Shown in pieces: positions 61,601 to 64,000 of a stretch of DNA of 64,000 nucleotides (its first letter is position 1; every line of letters starts with the position of its first letter). This stretch comes from Bacteroidales bacterium (GTDB taxonomy: Bacteria > Bacteroidota > Bacteroidia > Bacteroidales > VadinHA17). The stretch is from contig JADJLX010000006.1 of the NCBI GenBank assembly GCA_016709865.1, positions 372,001-436,000 on the forward strand. The letters are read 5' to 3'. The notes under the pieces were generated by a model, which saw only the letters and a program-made list of their open reading frames with translations, was not told the DNA's origin and made no database searches. The position numbers and the translations under genes are program-made.

Positions 61601-64000
61601 GTAATATCACATCAGACGGTGGTTCTCCTGTTACAGTGAGAGGACTTTGTTACAGTACCGGTATCAATCCAACAACCGCACTCGCAACTAAAACAATTAA
61701 TGGATCAGGAACAGGTGCATATACAACAACTATAACGGGATTAAATCCAAATACGACCTATTATGTGAGAGCATATGCAACAAATAGTGTTGGCACAGCC
61801 TACGCTACTCAGGTTAGTTTTACAACACCATCTTCAACAGTTCCGGTAATAACAACAACCTCTATTTCAGCTGTAACCTCTTCATCAGCTTCCTCAGGAG
61901 GAACAATTTCCTCAAATGGAGGATCAGCAATAACCGAATCCGGAGTTATATGGAGTCTTTCACCTAATCCCACCATAGCTTTGACTACAAGGACAACAAC
62001 AAGCTCAACAACTTCTTTCACAAGTAGTCTTACAGGATTAACTCCAAGCACAACTTATTATGTGCGGGCTTATGCCACTAATAATACGGGTACAGGTTAT
62101 GGAAATGAAGTTACTTTTACAACATTGACTGCAACCGGAGGAACTGTAACTGACATTGATGGAAATGTATATAATACAGTCATAATTGGTACTCAAACTT
62201 GGATGGCTGAAAACTTGAAAACCACCAAGTACAGAGATGGAAGTTCAATAACAAATATTACCGATAATATAGCATGGGGTTTGCTGACTTCAGGAGCATA
62301 CTGCTGGTACAACAATGATCAGGCAACCTATAAAGCCTCATTTGGTGCTCTATATAATTTTTACACGACTGTGGATAACCGTAATCTTTGTCCAACAGGA
62401 TGGCATGTTCCTACTGATGCTGAGTGGACTACACTAGCTACCTTCCTGGGAGGAGAAAGTATTGCAGGAGGAAAACTTAAAGAAGCCGGAACAATTCATT
62501 GGATGAGCCCTAACACTGGAGCAACAAACGAAACAGGATTTAATGGTCTTCCATGGAGTTACCGTGAAAAAATTGGAGCATTCCAAATTATCGGATACGG
62601 TGCGTACTGGTGGAGTTCCACACAAAGTACAAGTAATACGGGATGGGGAAGAAATTTAACCAGCACTAGCACTTATATAAACAGAAGCAGTTATTATCCT
62701 GAAAATGGATTTTACATTCGATGCCTGCAAGGAGAGGGCCAGGTATTGCCTGCGGTTACAACTAATACAACCACAGTAACCAATACTTCAATAAGTACTG
62801 GCGGAAATGTCACCTCCGATGGTGGTTCATCAGTTACAGAGAGGGGCATCTGTTGGAGTACAACTTTGAATCCAACTATTGAATTAAGCTCAAAAATTTC
62901 GAGTGGTACAGGGACAGGTAATTTCTATGTTGGAATACCTCTGTTAACCCCATTGACAACTTTTTATTTCCGCGCTTATGCAACAAATTCTGTTGGAACT
63001 GCATATGGAGCCAATGAAACTGTTACGACTGGGACAGGAATACCTCCGGTTACAACAACTGCGATAACAGGGATTACAACCAACTCAGCAATTTCTGGTG
63101 GAGATGTAGGATCGTCAGGTGGAGAAACAGCAACAACAAGGGGTGTTTGCTGGAGCACTTCAGTGAATCCAACTGTTACAGATTCAAAGACAATTGATGG
63201 GTCAGGTAATGGCTCTTTTGTCAGTAATATAACAGGTCTTTCACCAGGAACAACTTATCATGTTAGGGCTTATGCAACAAACAATAATGGTATAGGCTAT
63301 GGATCTGATGTCTCATTTACTACTAACACAGATCTTCCAACAGTTACCACAACAGCTGTAACTTCAATAATATATATGGGAGCTACTTCAGGCGGTAATG
63401 TAACTTGGGATGGCGGATCAACATTATATTCTCGGGGTGTATGCTGGAATACAACTGGCAATCCAACCATCGCTGACTCTAAAACCGTTGATGGAACCGG
63501 AACAGGGACATACACCAGCACAATAACTGGATTAATTCCCAGCACTACTTATCATGTTCGTGCCTATGCAACTAATTCAGCTGGAACATCATACGGTGCA
63601 GATCTATCATTCACAACAACAGATGGATTACCAACTGCCACAACCTCTCCAATATCTGGAATAACAACAATTTCTGCTGTGTCGGGTGGAGATGTTACTT
63701 GTCCCTTTGGTCCATCAATCACCGCACGGGGAATCTGCTGGGGTACCACAACAAATCCTGCAATAACTGGTAATAAAACCACAGATGGTTCCGGGTCGGG
63801 AGGATTTACCAGTTCATTAACAGGACTTACGGCCAACACAACTTATTATGTCAGAGCCTATGCAACGAATATTCTGGGTACAACATATGGTAATGAAATC
63901 ACCTTTACGACTAACGGGACAGTTACCGATATTGAAGGTAATATTTATAATACAATTTCCATTGGAACACAAATATGGATTAAAGAAAACTTAAAAACAA
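58696..64000 (+). CDS. Giant FN3/FISUMP surface lipoprotein, array copy D (partial, runs off the right edge)
   Basis: Open from ATG at 58696 to the window end, at least 1768 codons without a stop; I checked the frame at several points. The signal is MPESSKHITLKLLIIILLLI ending in a lipobox LILSC, then GKENEEVF. Module order seen: three FN3-like units, FISUMP (59708-60303), two FN3-like, FISUMP (60920-61535), two FN3-like, FISUMP (62140-62745), four consecutive FN3-like units, and the start of a fourth FISUMP (63918 onward: TVTDIEGNIYNTISIGTQIW). The DUF1566-like end is presumably outside the window. One FISUMP copy is atypical (LGGTANAGGALKEAGFTHW and a FATNSSSFTALPGDQ segment). It starts 62 bases after copy C with no terminator between. 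Confidence 0.85.
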   Translation, partial: MPESSKHITLKLLIIILLLILSCGKENEEVFNGIFSKNGSLATILTTPATSVTDTSAEAGGNLTDNGSTYIIVRGICWSTDQNPDTSDFKIETGKEPGEFTCSITGLSKGTVYYMRAYVSNNIGTAYGNQETFTTLNIPTITTASISNITDTTAISGGNITADGGVNITARGVCWSTKQNPTIADTISKDGSGKGIFTSSLKRLVPNTTYFVRAYATNIVGTAYGNELVFATTSATTGLPVISTTEITDVTQTTAISGGNITSAGVSNVTARGVCWGISPSPTISNSIASGGLGNGSFSSAITGLNPGTLYYVRAYATNTAGTAYGNELSFTTLSPGGATVTDIDGNVYNTITIGTQIWMKENLKTTRYRDGSAIPNITDNTAWGNLTSGAYCWYNNDQAAYKATYGALYNFYTTTDSRNLCPTGWHVPTHAEWTTLTTYLGGENVAGGKMKSVSGWTIPNTGASNVSEFTALPGGYRYYIGGSFNNLGGTGDWWTSTVSTTAEAFSRRLNYSEMGVSWGVPDFRNGYSVRCLQGEMQYLPTVSTTSVSAVTQTTATAGGNITNNGGAAITTRGVCWSSLPAPTIALTTKTSDGSGSGSFTSSITGLSPGTIYYVRAYATNSVGTAYGNELSFTTGSGAPTGPSLTTTQITSITQTTASSGGSITTDGGANITAKGVCWSTSQNPTIALTTKTIDGTGTGTFSSSITGLTANTKYYVRAYATNSISTSYGNEISFTTSLVSTGTVTDIDGNKYDTVYIGTQTWLKQNLKTTRYRDGTAIPNMTTNPGWSSNGASFTGAYCWHNNDINNKNEYGALYNYYTVVDGHKLCPFGWHVPKVEEWTTLINNLGGTANAGGALKEAGFTHWLNPNLFATNSSSFTALPGDQRFNDGTMMSLGSNGNWWSSSPSVFQTDSAYRYNLNYNSSYIISNPSAKSYGYSVRCIQGEGIVLPVISPEPTMYGSSTTGISGGNITSDGGSPVTVRGLCYSTGINPTTALATKTINGSGTGAYTTTITGLNPNTTYYVRAYATNSVGTAYATQVSFTTPSSTVPVITTTSISAVTSSSASSGGTISSNGGSAITESGVIWSLSPNPTIALTTRTTTSSTTSFTSSLTGLTPSTTYYVRAYATNNTGTGYGNEVTFTTLTATGGTVTDIDGNVYNTVIIGTQTWMAENLKTTKYRDGSSITNITDNIAWGLLTSGAYCWYNNDQATYKASFGALYNFYTTVDNRNLCPTGWHVPTDAEWTTLATFLGGESIAGGKLKEAGTIHWMSPNTGATNETGFNGLPWSYREKIGAFQIIGYGAYWWSSTQSTSNTGWGRNLTSTSTYINRSSYYPENGFYIRCLQGEGQVLPAVTTNTTTVTNTSISTGGNVTSDGGSSVTERGICWSTTLNPTIELSSKISSGTGTGNFYVGIPLLTPLTTFYFRAYATNSVGTAYGANETVTTGTGIPPVTTTAITGITTNSAISGGDVGSSGGETATTRGVCWSTSVNPTVTDSKTIDGSGNGSFVSNITGLSPGTTYHVRAYATNNNGIGYGSDVSFTTNTDLPTVTTTAVTSIIYMGATSGGNVTWDGGSTLYSRGVCWNTTGNPTIADSKTVDGTGTGTYTSTITGLIPSTTYHVRAYATNSAGTSYGADLSFTTTDGLPTATTSPISGITTISAVSGGDVTCPFGPSITARGICWGTTTNPAITGNKTTDGSGSGGFTSSLTGLTANTTYYVRAYATNILGTTYGNEITFTTNGTVTDIEGNIYNTISIGTQIWIKENLKT
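58774..59111 (+). repeat. 338-bp conserved 5' cassette, copy D
   Basis: Fourth copy of the cassette. It differs from the others at a few positions, for example ATTGTACGGGG where the others have ATTGCCCGTGG, so the encoded motif is VRGICW instead of ARGICW. Confidence 0.85.

Noticed and set aside
46497..64000. Repeated open frames on the minus strand across the lipoprotein array (60-96 residues each).
   Set aside because: They recur at the same place in each FN3-like or FISUMP module and are mirror images of the repeated coding sequence, not genes.
46497..64000. CRISPR array.
   Set aside because: The repeats are about 280-600 bp protein-coding modules in one frame, not short direct repeats with unique spacers.
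46497..64000. A complete diversity-generating retroelement.
   Set aside because: No reverse transcriptase, accessory protein or template repeat is visible; only the fold and variable segments fit.
1..64000. Prophage, integrative element or insertion sequence.
   Set aside because: No integrase, transposase, phage structural gene or flanking attachment repeat was found; both tRNA genes are intact without adjacent integrases.

Overview
The window looks like a chromosomal segment of a Bacteroidota bacterium, probably from the Bacteroidales or a neighbouring order. The evidence is an adjacent SusC/SusD pair, surface-type lipoproteins, few Shine-Dalgarno sequences, and four exact matches to the Bacteroidota promoter TTTG-N19-21-TAnnTTTG (upstream of a Gfo/Idh/MocA gene, fumarase, folK and a TonB gene). 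Gene content is that of a free-living heterotroph with a Gram-negative envelope (lpxK, sppA, mpl, TonB, SusCD). There is no transposase, integrase, phage gene or CRISPR array. The left edge cuts a glycerol-3-phosphate dehydrogenase and the right edge cuts a giant lipoprotein gene.

Region 1 (1-20 kb) is catabolic and envelope-facing. It holds a nucleotide pyrophosphatase-like phosphodiesterase, an isochorismatase-fold hydrolase, and a minus-strand cluster that probably acts on carbohydrate outside the cytoplasm (Gfo/Idh/MocA oxidoreductase, TIM-barrel epimerase, sialidase-like Asp-box protein, beta-propeller lactonase). Next come a heme-motif TolB-like lipoprotein with a polytopic membrane protein, the SusD/SusC pair, and a tetraheme cytochrome fused to a SUMF1-like domain that lacks the FGE cysteines. 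Region 2 (19.4-30.5 kb) holds a nucleoside hydrolase/FmdE-like fusion, class I fumarase, an MBL-fold hydrolase, an esterase, a phospholipase D-type synthase, a heparinase II/III-like lyase, a second TIM-barrel isomerase and Mpl.

Region 3 (30.5-45 kb) is mostly housekeeping: tRNA-Glu, rpsT, radC, folK, an sppA-lpxK-punA overlap cluster, asd, hflX, a TonB protein, tRNA-Ala and an aldo/keto reductase. A large lamin-tail secreted protein and an uncharacterised lipoprotein sit among them.

Region 4 (45.1 kb to the end) is the most unusual part. A PEGA-domain, predicted beta-barrel protein is followed without a terminator by four tandem paralogous giant lipoproteins (1203, 1306, 1502 and more than 1768 residues). 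They are built from alternating FN3-like modules of about 95 residues and FISUMP (Fibrobacter succinogenes major paralogous) domains of about 200 residues. The three complete copies end in a DUF1566/Lcl_C-like domain. All four share a 338-bp 5' cassette, and patchy near-identity elsewhere points to gene conversion and module shuffling. This array is my best candidate for an undescribed system.

Intergenic spaces are rich in imperfect palindromes of several families. One is a paired element with core CCCCCCTAAAGGGGGG, present three times as inverted pairs. Domain assignments come from reading motifs by eye; no database search was possible.
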